From Campylorhamphus procurvoides (lineage: Eukaryota; Chordata; Aves; Passeriformes; Dendrocolaptidae), in contig WBMV01006439.1 in NCBI GenBank assembly GCA_013396655.1, positions 992,001 to 1,056,000 of the forward strand: DNA of 64,000 nucleotides, read 5' to 3'. The translations under genes were made by a program, and so were the position numbers. Below the pieces are notes generated by a model. That model worked only from the letters and a program-made list of their open reading frames with translations. It had not been told where the DNA came from and made no database searches. This document shows, one piece after another, positions 25,861 to 39,904 of this stretch (its first letter is position 1; each line of letters starts with the position of its first letter).

Positions 25861-27990
25861 GACCCACTCCAAAATCCTTCTAGGTAGGATTTCAGAGCTT
25901 CTAGGTTCTCCAATCATCAGGTTCCCCAATTTCTACCCTCAATTTATAAATATAATTTTTTTTTCTGAAACCTCTCTCAATCCTCATGCTTTTTCACATG
26001 TGACTGGGACTAGCCTCGTAATCATATCCGTGAATTCTTTCAACCCCTCATCTGGATCTGAATTGAGCCAGCTTCTTCAGGTTTATGGGAGGCTGAAGAA
26101 ATCTTCTCATCTCCTCAATAGGGAGTGTTTATGTACGCCTTAATACAGGTTCACACGCAAATTCAAACAGGGGCTTGGTGTACACATAAATGTCTCTAAA
26201 GATGAGAATTTTAGGTTTCAAGGGCTTTAAAGAGAACATTGTAGCATAAGAGTTAAGCAGATCTAATGAAAACAAAACAAAACAACCTAACCCACCAACT
26301 AACCAAACAAGAAAACAACCATAAAACAACCAAAAAACCCTCACCAACCTCCCAGAAAACCCCAACAAAACCACAATTTGGATAAAGCCTAATATCAGCT
26401 GGCAACAATTTTCCAGATGACTAATGGTGAGGTGTCTTGTGTGCCAAAACTCTGTTCTCTAGAAATCTGCTCCTATGCTAAATGGCTGCTATTGTCAGTA
26501 GCTTTCATCTACTTTCCCATAAATAAGTTTCAGCTGGCAACAAGGAAAAATGTCTATTACATTTTTTTACAAAGCTGATGGCATCTTTAGTATAATTGCA
26601 TACACAGATGCTCGGGATGAGTGATGCTTAGCCAAGTGCATCCCATGATGTCTTGTTTCCGTTTTTTGGCTGCATTGTTACTTTTCCATTCTCTTTGCAA
26701 TGAAAAGAAAAGAGAAATTACCAAAATTTAATATAAAAGACTTGTTCTCATTTTTTTATTATGGACAAAGAGAGAACCACTGAGAAAGGTTGGCTTCAGA
26801 CACACAGTTTTCATTATAAGAGACTATTTAGGGAACAGAATGACAATTAGGGACACAAACTCTTTAATATCAAGCCTGGTGAGGATGGTCAGGAACTAAT
26901 GTCATTGCAATATGCTTCATAGAAAACTGTATGCAGTAGCAGACTGCAGCCATTGCCAGTTTGCTGTCACCTTATGATATATGTGTCATAAAGCCAAAAA
27001 GTAAAATAATTTGGATTCTGATGTGACCAGAAGACAGGCTCAGAACTAGATTTTGAATCTCTGAGTAAAGAAAAGGAAGTCAGCACTGATAGTGATGAAG
27101 ATGGATAGCTACAATAACCTTGGTTAAGTCAGTGTTTCCTCTAACATCCTTTGTAAAACCACCTTTCCCTGTATAAAACCAACTCTAGTTTCCTTTCCTT
27201 GCTTAGCTTCTCCAGTCTAGATCTCTGTGACTGCTCCTCATCTTTGATAGCACCATATTATATTTCCATTAGTTTATGAGGGAATAATGTATATCATCAG
27301 TTTTGTCCCCAATATTGTCCGCTTAGAAAGAGTGAGCAATAAATTCAAAATAATAACGAAAAACTCCAACACATGTTACTTTTAAATTTGCTGTAATAGA
27401 CTACATACATTCAAGTTTTCCAAAAGCAAATTGAGAAGCCTAAATGACTACAGAATAACAATACTACAATATTTTCTCAAGCTTAAAAGTGCTTTTGCAA
27501 ATGTATTCCAAGTCAATATGAACATGAAAAGTTTTAAGTTCCTTTCTAATAGAGAATATACATCTCCATGTTGTTTCAAACCCCTGAAGGATACATAATC
27601 CTGGCAGAACTAGTGAAAAAAAAACAAATTTCAAACGAATAAAAACTTTTTTGAGTTTTGTTTTCTTCTTAATGAAGTTGATACACAGGCTATGCTGCTG
27701 TACTTGATTTACTGATGTACTCAAATTTCTATCTGACCCAGGATTAGACTTGCAATTTTAAATACCAAATATTTCAAGAAAAATCACAAGAAGCATGTGT
27801 TCTGTACTCTGCACTGTTCAAGAAGCTCAGCAATTAAGAAAACATGTCTCATTCCTTCAGGCTTTGAACCTCAATTTTTTCTTCTTTTGTTTGAAAAATC
27901 TTGAATTCTTCTTCTTCTCTCAAAGCCTCACACTGTTTACTTCAGCAAATACTGGAATGATCAGCAAGTATATAATCACTTGAAAGGATG
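25861..27990. other. unique DNA with an A/C-rich simple tract
   Basis: No gene is visible. At 26268-26375 there is an A/C-rich low-complexity tract of AACAAAACAACC-like units, which also creates the minus-strand W/F/L/V-rich ORF at 26129-26374. The stretch 26560-26720 is non-repetitive and includes ATTGCATACACAGATGC. It may be conserved non-coding DNA, but nothing in the sequence proves this. Confidence 0.5.
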
Positions 27991-28500
27991 TGTAAGTCTG
28001 CACAGTCAGGCAGTCAGAACAACCACAAAACCACATCTGAAATTCAAAGAAAAATTTATTCCATATTTACCTCACTGGCTGGAGGACCCTGAAGCAACAC
28101 CTAGGCAGAGACACGCAAGCAGGAACACAGGCACTGCTAGGCTCAGTCCTTCCTGGCGAGCGGTGGGCCCACTGTTTGCACCAATTTATCAAGGGTCTGC
28201 GCATCTGTGGTTTACCACCATGCTGTGATCTCCTCTGTGCTTTTTTTTATGATCTCTGAGCTTTGATCTTCTCTCTCCCAAAACTGGGAGCTCAAGCATG
28301 TCTGTGAGAGTGCCTCCACATCTCTCATAACATCTACATTATCTCTACACAGAAATTCTACTTCTCAAAACAGACAGAGGATTAGCAGTAATAAGCATAA
28401 TTTACAGGGTTTTCCATGCTGTTATTCTCCAGGCCTTGGCATACCCAGCTGCAAGGTCACTTGAGTGAACCTATGATCCTCCTTGCCATTCTCCCACTTT
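27991..28500 (-). mobile_element. possible LTR remnant
   Basis: On the minus strand a unique AT-rich part is followed by a CpG-containing GC-rich part (about 28080-28210). That in turn is followed by GGAATAAATTTTTC, an AATAAA signal. This order of U3, GC-rich R and polyadenylation signal fits an LTR. I cannot find paired TG...CA ends or a target duplication, so the limits and the identity are uncertain. Confidence 0.3.
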
Positions 28501-31500
28501 TAAGCCTTTCTTCCCTGCAAAGGATTATTTGAACATCAGTCTGGATAACTAGTATATTTCAATATTTTATAAAAAGTATGCATATTTCGTCTCAATGTAT
28601 GTGATATCTAAATAATTATAGCATTTGAGAGAGTTCTTAAAGAGGTAGATTGAAAAATTCTCAGGAAGCAGAAAATCAAATCATTGTTCTCTTAGGTCTT
28701 TTGAGACTGAAAAAAGCCCTTAATTGTTAAGTGAAAGAAGGTAACACCCTTTTCATCATATCTGAACTGCAAGGCTTGGATATTTTCCACTCAACACTAT
28801 TCACAGCTTCAAGCTGAATAGGCATATAGTTTCAGACTGATTGAAAATTATCTAAGGATGAAAAAATAAATGTCTGGTTTTTGAAAGGGTAGCCTGCAGA
28901 GGTTTGAGCCCATACACACAAGGCACTGCTGTTGCTTTGTCATATTTGGAAATCAAAATGATTTGGGGCATACCTCTGTAGAGGAAGCAAATGGAAGCCT
29001 GGGAAGTGAGGGCTTTTCTCATCTGTTCTCCTTAGCATATATGTTAATATGCACTCAGGTGTCCACAGATACATAGAAAAAGTGTTCCAGTGGCATTCTG
29101 ATATCATGCTAGCAAGTCATTTCACATATTATGAAATACAGAAGAGGGTTATATTAAATCAACTTTACAGTACATACAGATTTGTTTTTTTCCTAGTAAG
29201 TCAGCTGTACATAATCATTCTCCTATAATGAGAATTTAAAATAAATGATAAAATTATTGCCTTCGGCACACTCCAAAAATATAAACATGATTATATACAA
29301 AAGAATGCGACCTTCTGTTGAGCATCCATGGGCTTCCCAAAAGGAGCATTTTTAATTATTTGAATGAACTATTATGTAATTAAGAAAGAGATTCTGTTGT
29401 ACTTAAGCATGATTTTTCCTTAAAAAACCCTCTATTAGTTGCTTTCGAGCTCAATTCTGCCATTCCTCTCTTGTATAATTTGCAGAAATCTATTAAGTTT
29501 GTTCCAAAAGCCTATTAAAGCCTTTCACCAAAGACTTCTTCACACTCTGCTTAATTTCTGCTAAGGTTTTGGTAAGTCTTCATGTCAGGACTTAGCTATT
29601 TCAGGGAAATATGGCAAGAATACACTCAAAGAGCAAGCAACAGCTAGCATAGGAGAAAATTGATTTTTAATGTCCATGATTCACAGCCAGAAACTGTGTT
29701 ATGCAGTGACTGCAAGAAAGGCTTACATGGATGTTAAATCATTGTAATAGTTGCACATACTACTGTTCCAAGGGATATAAAAGTTGGTGCTTTAACGTAC
29801 AGCTTCTTCCTGCTGCAACCCTGTAGTCTAAACAGCTGGCACTTTGACATCCATGTTCACTATTCTCCATGGAGTTTTAAAGATGATGAATCAACAGTCA
29901 CTAAAGGATAAATATAGTGGATAAGAAAGGCTGACTAATGGCTCTTAGAATACCTACATATCTACTTAATAAAATGAAAAATTTGATGTTTTTCATATCA
30001 TCTTCAAAAACTGCCCCTTTGTGATACATGTGAGAGTTACATAAACATAAAGTTATCTAATCATATTTCCATTCACCGACTCTTATTACAGATATCTTCA
30101 AATTAATTTGGATATATAGGTAGTAATGCAGATTTGGTACGCTACTTTTGGCTTGTTGCAGTAATAAAAGGAGGAATACAAAACATTAAGATCATTAGAG
30201 CTGCAGTCAGTTCTTTCATTTTGGGAATATTCTAACATTAGCAAATAAATATCCATTAAAATAATGTTATTTCATTTATGTAGGCTTTATGAAATGCTCG
30301 ACTATGTCTAAAGTTTAAGAGGTGGAGAAGAGATTGCCTCCCTCATACAAGATCTATTTGAAGTACAATTTGCCAGCTAATTAACAAAACAAGGGATCAG
30401 AAAAGGTTCAGTGATTGAACTTTAACTAGAATGCAATTTTACATCCATGCAGGGCTATTCTCATTCATATAGAACTCCTCTATATTCATACTAGAGATTT
30501 TTCTCAGAAGGTCCACACAAGGACTTTTTGAGGCTACACTATGTAGGAGAGGGATGCAACAACTTTATCGTCTACTATCTTTTGGAATTTAGATAACTTG
30601 CCAGGTCTATGCCAAAATTATCACTAATGTAAGTTAATGTAAGTATCCTGCTATATGCCAAGATTTTGTACATTAAGATGAAATTCATTTAGGATGTACA
30701 AAGATGGTTATCTAAATATCAGTTTGATTTAATATAAAAATAGAAGAAAATCTGCCAGATTTACATCCCTGTTTCAACAGAGAACCTCAGAGGTCACAAA
30801 AATAAAAAATGGAATTGTTCCTATTCGTAAAATCGTATTTCTCTTCAACAAGATTCTGACAGAGCAGAAGAAAATGTACAGTAAATAATTTTCAACTTTG
30901 TGCTGACAAACAATAGGATTAGTGCACTTCACTTAAGCACATAGCAGCCAATAGTGTATTTCAAGGAGTATAGGCTTGTTCCGGACACTGCAAACTTCAT
31001 TAAATTTCCATCAAAATTCAAAATTTTACATTTTCCATTAATACATCCTTTGTATGAGCAGGTGAAGTGAATACAGTTGTCTTCCCACTGACCCTCACCA
31101 TCACTTCTTTGTGCAGGAATCATTGTTTATTAATTGATTATTACAAATACAATTACGATATTAGCACTAATTCAGTACTACTTGTTACATAGCACATCAT
31201 GACAGGATCGCATTGTCTGTCTACAAGTAGTATAAAATTAGTTAAGTCAGACTGTTAGTGATGCCACATTTTTAATGCTGGAAAGAACACCATCACTGGA
31301 TTCTAACAAAACAATGAGCACAGGACCACAGCAGGAAAATACAGATTGTTGTCACAGTGGCCTGCAAACCAGCACACAGGGATTTTTTAATAATATTTTC
31401 TTGCTGAAATCCTTCTTAGTTATTTTTTTAAATGCAAGGGGGGTTTTAAAATTATAAAATTTTAACAGAATGATATGATCTACCCTTCATATTTATAAAT

Positions 31501-32662
31501 ATAAGTGGGATTTGTAACTTTAGCAATAAAACTAAAAGACCAGAATTTGCACTAGGTTAAACTGATGCATTTCTTTGTAGATGCAGTGCTGGTTTTCTGG
31601 ATGATTTTCCAAGCAAATATATGATTACATAAAACAGCACTAAGAATAGTTCCGTTAAAACATTAAATAATGCTAGTTCTAGTTGAGCATTAAGGGAAGA
31701 TAATTAGAGATAATTTAACAATATGTCTAAATGCATTTATGAGTGTTGCTAAATGCAGTGAAAATAGAAAAAAATAATAACTATATATCCTACTAGATTT
31801 GAAAGAATTTCATGACTTTCAAAGCTTCTTGTTTTTCTAAAATGTAGTTGTTTACCTGCTATGAATGAAAAACAATTTAATCATAGATCAATAAAAGATC
31901 ACCTTCTTCACGAGGACAAAAGTAGCTTTGCTACTAAATTCTTAGTTAAAATATACTGAATCATTATTCAAAAGTAATTTGTGACTGCTGACATTCTCAG
32001 AACACACTGGTCATCAGTAAGTTCCTGTATTTCAACAAACATAACAGTCTTTTAAGGTTTTGGAGAATACAATTATATTAAAATGGTCAATATTTTCAAA
32101 GCATGAGAAAAGATTTCCCAGAACATTTTTAAGTGGTACATCCTCATACTGCCTGAGAAATAACCACCACAAATGTCACTGCTGCTACCCATGTCCCTGA
32201 ATGCCCATCACCGGTGGTATGGCTGCCAGTACCATGGGTCGAAGGCTTGCACACTGCTAGGTGACATGCTGGAATTCAGCTGGTTGGACAAAACACCCTC
32301 CCTCTTCTTTGCCTCAAAGCCCATTTCAAGCATGCTGCACCATTGCCTCTACACCATTTTCTACAATCTGAAATAGACATTAAGGTCCTTTTTTATGGTT
32401 TTATGTAGGTAGAAGTCCACTACTGAATAGTTTCACAGGTGAAATATAAACCTGTACCAACTTTATTCTATCCTTACTAATTGTTCTCTTTTCAACTTTC
32501 CCAACTGATAAGGAAAACTCACATCACCCGGTTTATTTCCTGTTAATTTTCATTTCAGGATACTTTTACTTGGTCAGGAAAACAAATTTGTGAAGTGCCA
32601 TGTAAAGTAATGACCCATAAAAGAGTTTCGTTATTAATAGCTATAATATAGATTTATTTTTT
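28501..32662. other. unique AT-rich DNA
   Basis: No gene or classifiable repeat is visible. The part around 29240-29560 is non-repetitive and rich in ATTA/TAAT cores (for example TTTTTAATTATTTGAATGAA), which makes it a second candidate conserved non-coding stretch. A 64-codon minus-strand ORF at 30929-31123 is cysteine-rich but lacks acceptable splice sites. Confidence 0.45.
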
Positions 32663-32909
32663 TCAGTAAATCTTGGGCCTGTAAGTCTTTCCAATAGTAG
32701 ATATAAAACGAAACTTAGCCACTGTAGTGACCAGGTATGGACGACAGCCATTAGCCCCTCTTAAGGCAGAAACAGTGATAATATCTCCAGGGGAATGCAC
32801 CATCTTGTGAAAGTGGATACAATCACACACACAGAGTTGCAGGATAGATATTGTCATATTAACAAAATTGCTGCCATCTGCTCCTGAGTCTTTATGTTCT
32901 TGTGCCAGC
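32663..32909 (-). CDS. possible terminal exon, product not recognised
   Basis: An open frame of about 82 codons follows a strong splice acceptor on the minus strand. The acceptor is CCCCCATTCTGCCATTTAG, with the first exon base at 32909. One base completes a split codon, then the frame runs to a TGA at 32663-32665. AATAAA lies only a few bases beyond the stop (complement of TTTATT, 32653-32658). Visible residues include an N-glycosylation-type NMT and a close cysteine set, LCVCDC. Cysteine clusters of the form CDC occur at the membrane-proximal end of some cadherins, and DSGAD upstream is vaguely similar. The spacing and flanking residues do not fit a cadherin repeat, so I do not name it. Alternatives are a decayed exon or a chance frame. 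Confidence 0.22.
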
Positions 32910-35900
32910 CTAAATGGCAGAATGGGGGAGCCTAGATTACAACAGCGGCAGTTTGAGGGGGACTGTCTTACCAAGGTTTGCTCAGAGATGTGTGTCAGGT
33001 ACAGTGCTCACTGCTTCTGTAGGAGAGCCATGCATCCTTTAATATATGTAGTCTTTTTGATGCAAGAACAGTTTACATTTATTTAGACTTTAATGTATTA
33101 ATTTAATTTAAAAACATAAACAATACAATAGCCACTTTCTTCAACATCCAGTTCCCTTCAGACCAGAGAGCTTTTTCTTAAATTAAAACAAAGTCTCTAA
33201 TTTTTAGACTCTCCCTTCACACCCTTCCCTGCAAAATTTCCTTAAATCCCCTAATAAATCACTTGCAATTGCAAAAGTTCTGGACATTAGGGCTTGATTG
33301 TTCCTGTTCTCATTTTGCAAATGATTTCTTTTATTTTTTTCCTTGCTTAATGGAGGATACAAGACTTAATTATTTGAATTAAATATTATATTCAAGCCTG
33401 ATATAATTTTGTCACTGTGACATGAGCTCATCAATTTTGCACCCATCTCTCTCCTTTGAAGAAAAGGAATGCTTCAGGCCTTCACCCATAGTTTATTCAC
33501 TGTTACAGAAATTGCTCTTTAGGCATGTCAATTAGTATTTTCTCTGTAGAGTGAGAAATATAAAAATCAAAGATTGTGGTCTGAAATGCTTTAATGCTTG
33601 GTCTCATACCTTCCCAGCTACTAGTTCTGTCTCAGAACCCATTCTCTGCTATATGACAAGTGACCTCTTGTTCCAGTAGGTCTTCTTTCAGGCAGAATAA
33701 GATTTCTTTTAGCACATCATTCTTTCAATCACCAACACTCTTGCTTGATTAAACAGTAGGAAATGCTAGCCATCATAAGAGACTTCCTGTCACTTTTGAA
33801 TTTTGTCTCCTTTAGCCTGAAATTCAGAACTCTATTTTTGACTTCTGCTGTATATCCAATGTCGCTACCAACTCTGGAGTGTTGGCAGCCATTATCCACA
33901 CTCCACTTCACTGACAGTACAGATCTTCACTCCATCCATTGTGACAACGGCATTGTGGAATCTGTAGACAGTTCCTCATTGCTGAAATTCTCACTGGATT
34001 CCTTTGTTGCATTTATTGTTTTATTTTATCCTGGACTGGAATACAGAATAGCTGTTCAGCACTCAGCTTTTGCTGTTTTAGTCAAATGTTGAATAATAGC
34101 TATATTCATTTTCCCACTCTGCAGGATCAAGAGGGCTCTATGTTCTAACATTCTGTCACTCTAATCTTCTCCATCCATGTTGTGCCTTTTCTCTTTATTC
34201 TCTGATCAGCCATAGTTCATGACTCGATGATTATCTTACACCATTCTCTGGTACTTTATTTTCATATATATCAGAAATATTTTTTGTAAGAAAACAATTG
34301 ACAGAAAGAACTTCTTCCACTGCAAAAACAAAAACTTGAATTCCTTCACTGCTATTTTCAGACAAGCTGACATTGTCAAACAGTTTCAACAGATTTCACA
34401 ATAAAAATATATTGGGAGATTTGGGGTGAATATTATAATTATTGACAAAAGCATGTTAGTATTTAACAAGTGCAAGATGCTTCCAAGAAGTAATCTCTAT
34501 TAGTTTTGTATTCACCATCAGAATTTGCTGAGTATGGTGCAACCCTGATGAACAGCAACTCATGGGCAAGAACTGCATCAAGAACACTGTTTGTCATCTA
34601 CAACCCCAAAGAACAGCCGATCAGAGAGTTCCCCTGTGCCATTGGGGACAAGAATTTGTAAGGCACTACAAAAATCAGATTTTAGGAAATAAATGCACTT
34701 ACACACTCCAACTTTGTGGCCAAATAGACTAAAGCAAAGGTACAAAAGGTCTGTATAATATATTAGACATGAGGCCCAATAAACAAATGGACATGTGAGT
34801 TAATTTGCACTGATATTTTAAAGGCTTAAGAGGACAACTGCTACATTTTCACATAGTATTTATTGGTGGAATATAGATTATCATTATTTCATTCAGGAGA
34901 AATGTATATTATTTGGCTTTCAAATATCCTATAGTTAAAATTACATGGTAGATTTGTAAAAGCTATTCTTTTATTTGACATTGTTAGTAGTCACTACCTA
35001 GAAATATAATACAATATTCATTACACTAGTTATATAATCCAGAGATCCTTTATAAATTCCAAACACCTTAATATTCACATCTTTCCCATAGTTTTTCATC
35101 CTTAATATTATAAGTATCTGAAAAATTACTTTTTTGCTTATGTAGATGGTAAGGTCTGTTCCCTGAGGACGTAAAACTGAATTATTCAGTGCTCTTTGAC
35201 AACGTTCAAGACAAATTAAATAAAATCAAAATGAATCCTCATGACTTTGGCCTTATATTCACACTTTAAAATAATAAGCCCTGACAAAAAGGGCATTATC
35301 ATCTCATATGGCCCAATTAGGAGAACTAAAAGCTTGAGGCTGTATTATTTGCTATGGCAATTTCATATTGAACTACATTGGAATGATCTGCCGTAAGTCT
35401 GGCTGTATTCCCAACCTTAAAATTTATGCACAGGAATCTGATAGTCTGAGAAGAAAAAAGGACTTTGGTAAAAAAAAAAAAAATTGTGTTAGAAATAGCT
35501 AATAGTAAAATTGTGGAGGAGAGTTGTCACATTTAGCACACAGAATAATAGGACACACAATGTGCCTTATTTTCTTATAAGTTAAGTTTAGTGACAGATC
35601 TGGTACAAGAAATTCCAGACTTCCCCCAGTGACAGCTAGCCAGAAATCACCTGGGATTAAACTGGATTTTTTTTTTTGGTTTACCATTGTTAGACTGATT
35701 CTATTTATAATAATTTTTTAAAAATCTTTATATAAAACTCCAGTTCATTAGTTCATTGCTTATAAAAAGATTCAAATTTTGCATGGGATAATTACCAAAG
35801 AACAGTTTAGTGTTTGAAATCTTATCTATAGAAATTTATTTGTTGCTTTTACTTTACTGGTATTAATCTATCAAAATAAACATATTATTACAATGTCTTG

Positions 35901-38900
35901 TCCACAACATTCCTCTCTTCACAACAGTGAACTTGAATATTAGTCTTTTATTGATGCAATATTTTCTAAATATTTATCTGTAGAAACCATAAAGTAAGAG
36001 ATCCATTTAACTTTCTCCTCTTATGCTTTAGACAATTTTAATGAAAGCACAATTATCAGTCATTTTATAAAAAAAATAAAATCCACGTGCATATTGAAAT
36101 TAGAAAAAACTAATTTATAAATTGTTCCTTAGACTGTCTGGTTCACTGTGAACGGAGACAAAAATTAGACTTTCTGCTTACTTCCTCCTTCACTATTATT
36201 CACTAATAGTTTACTTCACCATTAGTTTTCTGCAGAATTTTGTACCTATTAACTGTAGTACTAGCAGCAGTGCTAGTAATAGTGGTAGCAGAAATAGCAA
36301 ACTTCTAGTCCTGTTCACATACTAAGATTTTGATGTTTTAAACTTTATATACACAAAGTCAGATGACTCCTGTGCCTTAAATCTGCATGGGCTAGACAGT
36401 CCTGTAAGGAACCACGTGTTCTCTAGGCTGATCATAATGAACTTAATATGTGAATAATATTACAAGTAGATCTTCTATATGTATTTAAAAATTAATTTTG
36501 TTTGTGTTTTAAAATGCCTGGGTAAGTATCTTACACAATGCATTTCTGCTTCTATTACATTGATCCAGCTTAGCAATGGGCTAAGGAAAACATCTCAAAG
36601 AAAGCTAGTTCCCCCACCCAACACCCAGCTCTGTCTTACCACTAAGTGCCATTCTACATAGCACAAACTCTGCAGTCAGATCTCTCTTGAAGAATAGATA
36701 CAGTTTGCCAAGCTTTGCCTTTCTTTAATAAGTGATTTTTATGCCAAAATGTAGCAGTAAACTCTGAATTTTGCCCCTCTAACTAAACATTGCAAACACT
36801 GGAATAAATTGGTAGATTAATTCCTCCCAGTGTGGATATATTTTTTAAAAAGTATGGCCAAAGTCAACATATGACATTAGAAAAGTGTTCAGTCTAAAGA
36901 TTCCAAAACTGGAAGACACAGGAAAGTGGAAAAGGTTGCTTAATCCTAAATTAATGAAAAACATAGACTAAAATTACTTTAAAATAATCATCTCACAGAT
37001 TGCCTGTAGCCATCTTCATCATCATATGAGACCCATAAAGGCCAACCTTTGTTTAATAGCAATGTCTGACATTTACTGCTATGCCTTAGATAGTGTCCCT
37101 TTCAATTTATGAAGTCATAAGAACACCATATCTGTTTTTGGGAAAACAATGTATGGTAAATGGGTTTGTCTTTCAAATATCAAAACAGTGTTTAAGCCAC
37201 ATCCGAGTATCTGCACGATGACTGTCACAGGGGATTTTCATGCAATAAAAGTATTTTATGGTATAACATATCTGAATTTGACAAGAATAAAGTACTGTCT
37301 GAAATATATATCCAAATGATGAAAGAATGTAATCAAAGTTTTCATAAAGGTAAAAATCCAATTGCTGTATTGATTCTCCTAGTGCTTTTTGGAGTCAGCC
37401 ATGAAAAGCCATGAAATTCTGGATGGACTCTCATCAGATAATTCTTGACATAGGTTTTCACCAGAGAATTGTTTCAAAGCAATATTTCATCTAGTGTTTC
37501 AAGTTCCAAGCACTCAAAAGTTATAAGCAGGCTTATAACTGTCTAAAAAATCATAATATTTCATAAAATAGTAACTTTTGCATTTGATTTACTTTATGGT
37601 TTCTTCATTCTTATGGTTTATTCATATATTGTTTTCAGTATTTTCATGGAAGGAATCTTTACTTGAACTTCATTTATATTGTAAGATTTCTAAATAGTCT
37701 ATTTCTTACATTAAATTATTGAGAACTTGCAATACTGAATGAATAGTAGCACCTGTTGAACCTCCAGCAGTGCACTAACGCTAACTCAGACATGTTGGCA
37801 GAGCTGGCCTTGATCCTTCAATAAACATGACACAGGACAGGTGTTAGGCAGATGTAAATGTAAATGACTCCAGTAGGCCCCAGCCTGCATATCGTACTAA
37901 GTGGTCTGGCACAGGAAGCCTTCAGCAGCAGACCTTACTCTGCACGGCTTCTGACTTCAGCCATCCCTGCTGTTACAGGCAAGGAAGAGGCTCCGAGTAA
38001 TGCCACCTTTCTCAGCATGTTATTCTGAATTATGTTAATAACTGTTTTTAATGAAATAGCGATAATTTTGCATTTCCTCTTCCACAGCATAACCACTTTC
38101 ACAGTCCACACTTACTTACTTGTTGCAATTTTTCTAGAAATGTGAAGTGTCAAGTATTCTAGCTCAGAATTTTTTTCTCCATTCAGGTCTTGTAATGATC
38201 TCTTGAAGATGAAATTGTTGTGGATAAACACTCAGTCTTATTTTCCCTTAGTTTTGTTTTTCCAGAATTCAGAAAGAAATTGAAATTAAAGTGAAACCTA
38301 TTTTTAGCAATTATTATGCAAATTATGCACGGTCTCATGTCTAAACAATCTTAAAATGGCATTCATCAGTCTCAACAAGATGAACACTGTAACGGGAGCA
38401 TTGCCTTCAGATAACCATGACTTTGCTGTGATCAGATAGAGCACCAGCTATTGCCCATGCAAGCCTGACACCTACTCTGTTTTTTTCTGGTGTGTTTGTT
38501 TGAGCAATGGAGAGAGATGAATACAGTTGGAAGTGGCTCTGGGATTTCAGTGATGACTGCATGCAGAAACTGCAAAAATATACACTGGCACAGACAGGAA
38601 AAGAAGCAAAATAGAGCTGTTATATTTGGGGTCACTTCAGTGAATACCTCACATCAAGTATCTGTATATATTTTGCACTAATCTTTTATTCTAATATAGA
38701 CGTCTTAAATGAATCATAAATCTGGGGACAGACAGAATGCTACGTTTTAGCCTGAAGTAAATTTAGGAATTTAACTTTAGCTTAGTGACTAGCTCCAAAA
38801 TACAAATTCGAGAACAGACACCATCACCTCATTCTATCTGATATTAAAAAGTGCAAAGTATGTTTTCATTATCTTAACTCTCTAGGAGTTGAAGACCTCA

Positions 38901-39526
38901 CAGTATATTCATTACTTCTGCAGATCACAATTATGAGTGTATTCAACATAGTTGGTTATCTTTTGATCTTTCCAAACTCCCCATATTTCTTTCCTGCATA
39001 TATATCCAAATATTACTTATTATTGACTTACCTAGATGCCTCAAAAATAATTTTGGTATATCTCTATGATATTTGTACACCTGTATGTTGTCACATTGTT
39101 TATAATAAAATAATACTCTCCATGAATGGGAAGATCACATGACCACACCTATGATATTTGCTTTTATGCTGTTAATCTCGTGTATCATCAATTTCATTTG
39201 GCTCCATACCTCCTCCTACCTCATCATGCCCTTAGAAAACTAATCATTGGAATGAGACCAAATGTATTTCTTGGAAATATCTTTCAAATTACTTCATACT
39301 TTTTGCCTCCTACTTTTTTCACCCTCTTCCAATTTCACTTAGTTATATTACCTTGGAATAGCAATTGCTCTCTAAAATACCCTGATATCTTTGGTATGTG
39401 TTCTTAGTACAGCATTTGTTACTGCAAAAGTATCCACTGTTTGTATCAGATATGAAAATGGATAACAACTCAAACTAAAAAGGGCTGCTGTCAAGCTTTG
39501 GTAGAATTCACAGTGTGTTAACACCG
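32910..39526. other. unique AT-rich non-coding DNA
   Basis: I see no gene. There are short homopolymers (A near 35470-35483). A GC-richer patch at 37740-38000 contains AATAAA and a good pyrimidine-AG acceptor (CCATCCCTGCTGTTACAG), but no frame beyond 20 codons follows. An octamer-like ATTATGCAAATTATGCA lies near 38310-38330 and might be regulatory. Confidence 0.5.
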
Positions 39527-39900
39527 TGTTGCCTTAAGGAGCGAGGAAAAAAACCTTCAGGCAACTTCAGTAGGAGATAAGATAAGCGAGCAGGAGCTTT
39601 AATGAGCCAAACAGGAAATCCCCCCTTTAGACCCTCGTTACAGATTTTATAATAGTGTCCATCCAATCCCATTCTGTTATTTCCCCCAGTCCTGCCCCGT
39701 TCCGCCCTCGGCACACCCCGTTAGGAATTGGGTCTGGGGTCTCAGGACCCTTCTTTCATTGTCGTCTTCTTCACAGCACGTCAGGTCCTTGGAGGCCTTC
39801 CAAAGCTTTAGATTTGGAGGTCCTCCTGTCCCTGTCTTTATCTTGTGGTACAGGCTTCATGGCACTTTTCTGCAATTCTACCTTGAAATAAAGACTAAAC
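39527..39900 (-). mobile_element. ERV LTR, minus strand, related to the 13 kb LTR
   Basis: On the minus strand this GC-richer segment ends with CTCCTTAAGGCAACA, nearly the same terminus as the 13.02-14.21 kb LTR. It shares with that LTR a block around GGCGGAAC...GGATTGGATGG. A TATA box (ATTATAAAAT, complement at 39643-39652) and an ATTAAAG polyadenylation-like signal lie in LTR order. The U3 end, near 39900 in window coordinates, is unclear. TGTTTAGTC is a possible start, but no target duplication matches CACCG at the other end, so it may be truncated. No internal ERV sequence adjoins it. Confidence 0.62.
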
Positions 39901-39904
39901 AGCT

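Noticed and set aside
30929..31123. Cysteine-rich minus-strand ORF faintly like a VWFC/mucin module (GQWEDNCIHFTC)
   Set aside because: Only a few residues fit, the acceptor is poor, there is no donor and the later residues do not follow the pattern.
32663..32974. Cadherin membrane-proximal domain
   Set aside because: The CDC cysteines and DSG are suggestive, but the spacing and the other conserved positions are wrong. Kept only as an unnamed exon candidate.
37740..38000. Possible LTR or exon with AATAAA and a good acceptor
   Set aside because: No paired LTR ends and no open frame longer than about 20 codons after the acceptor.
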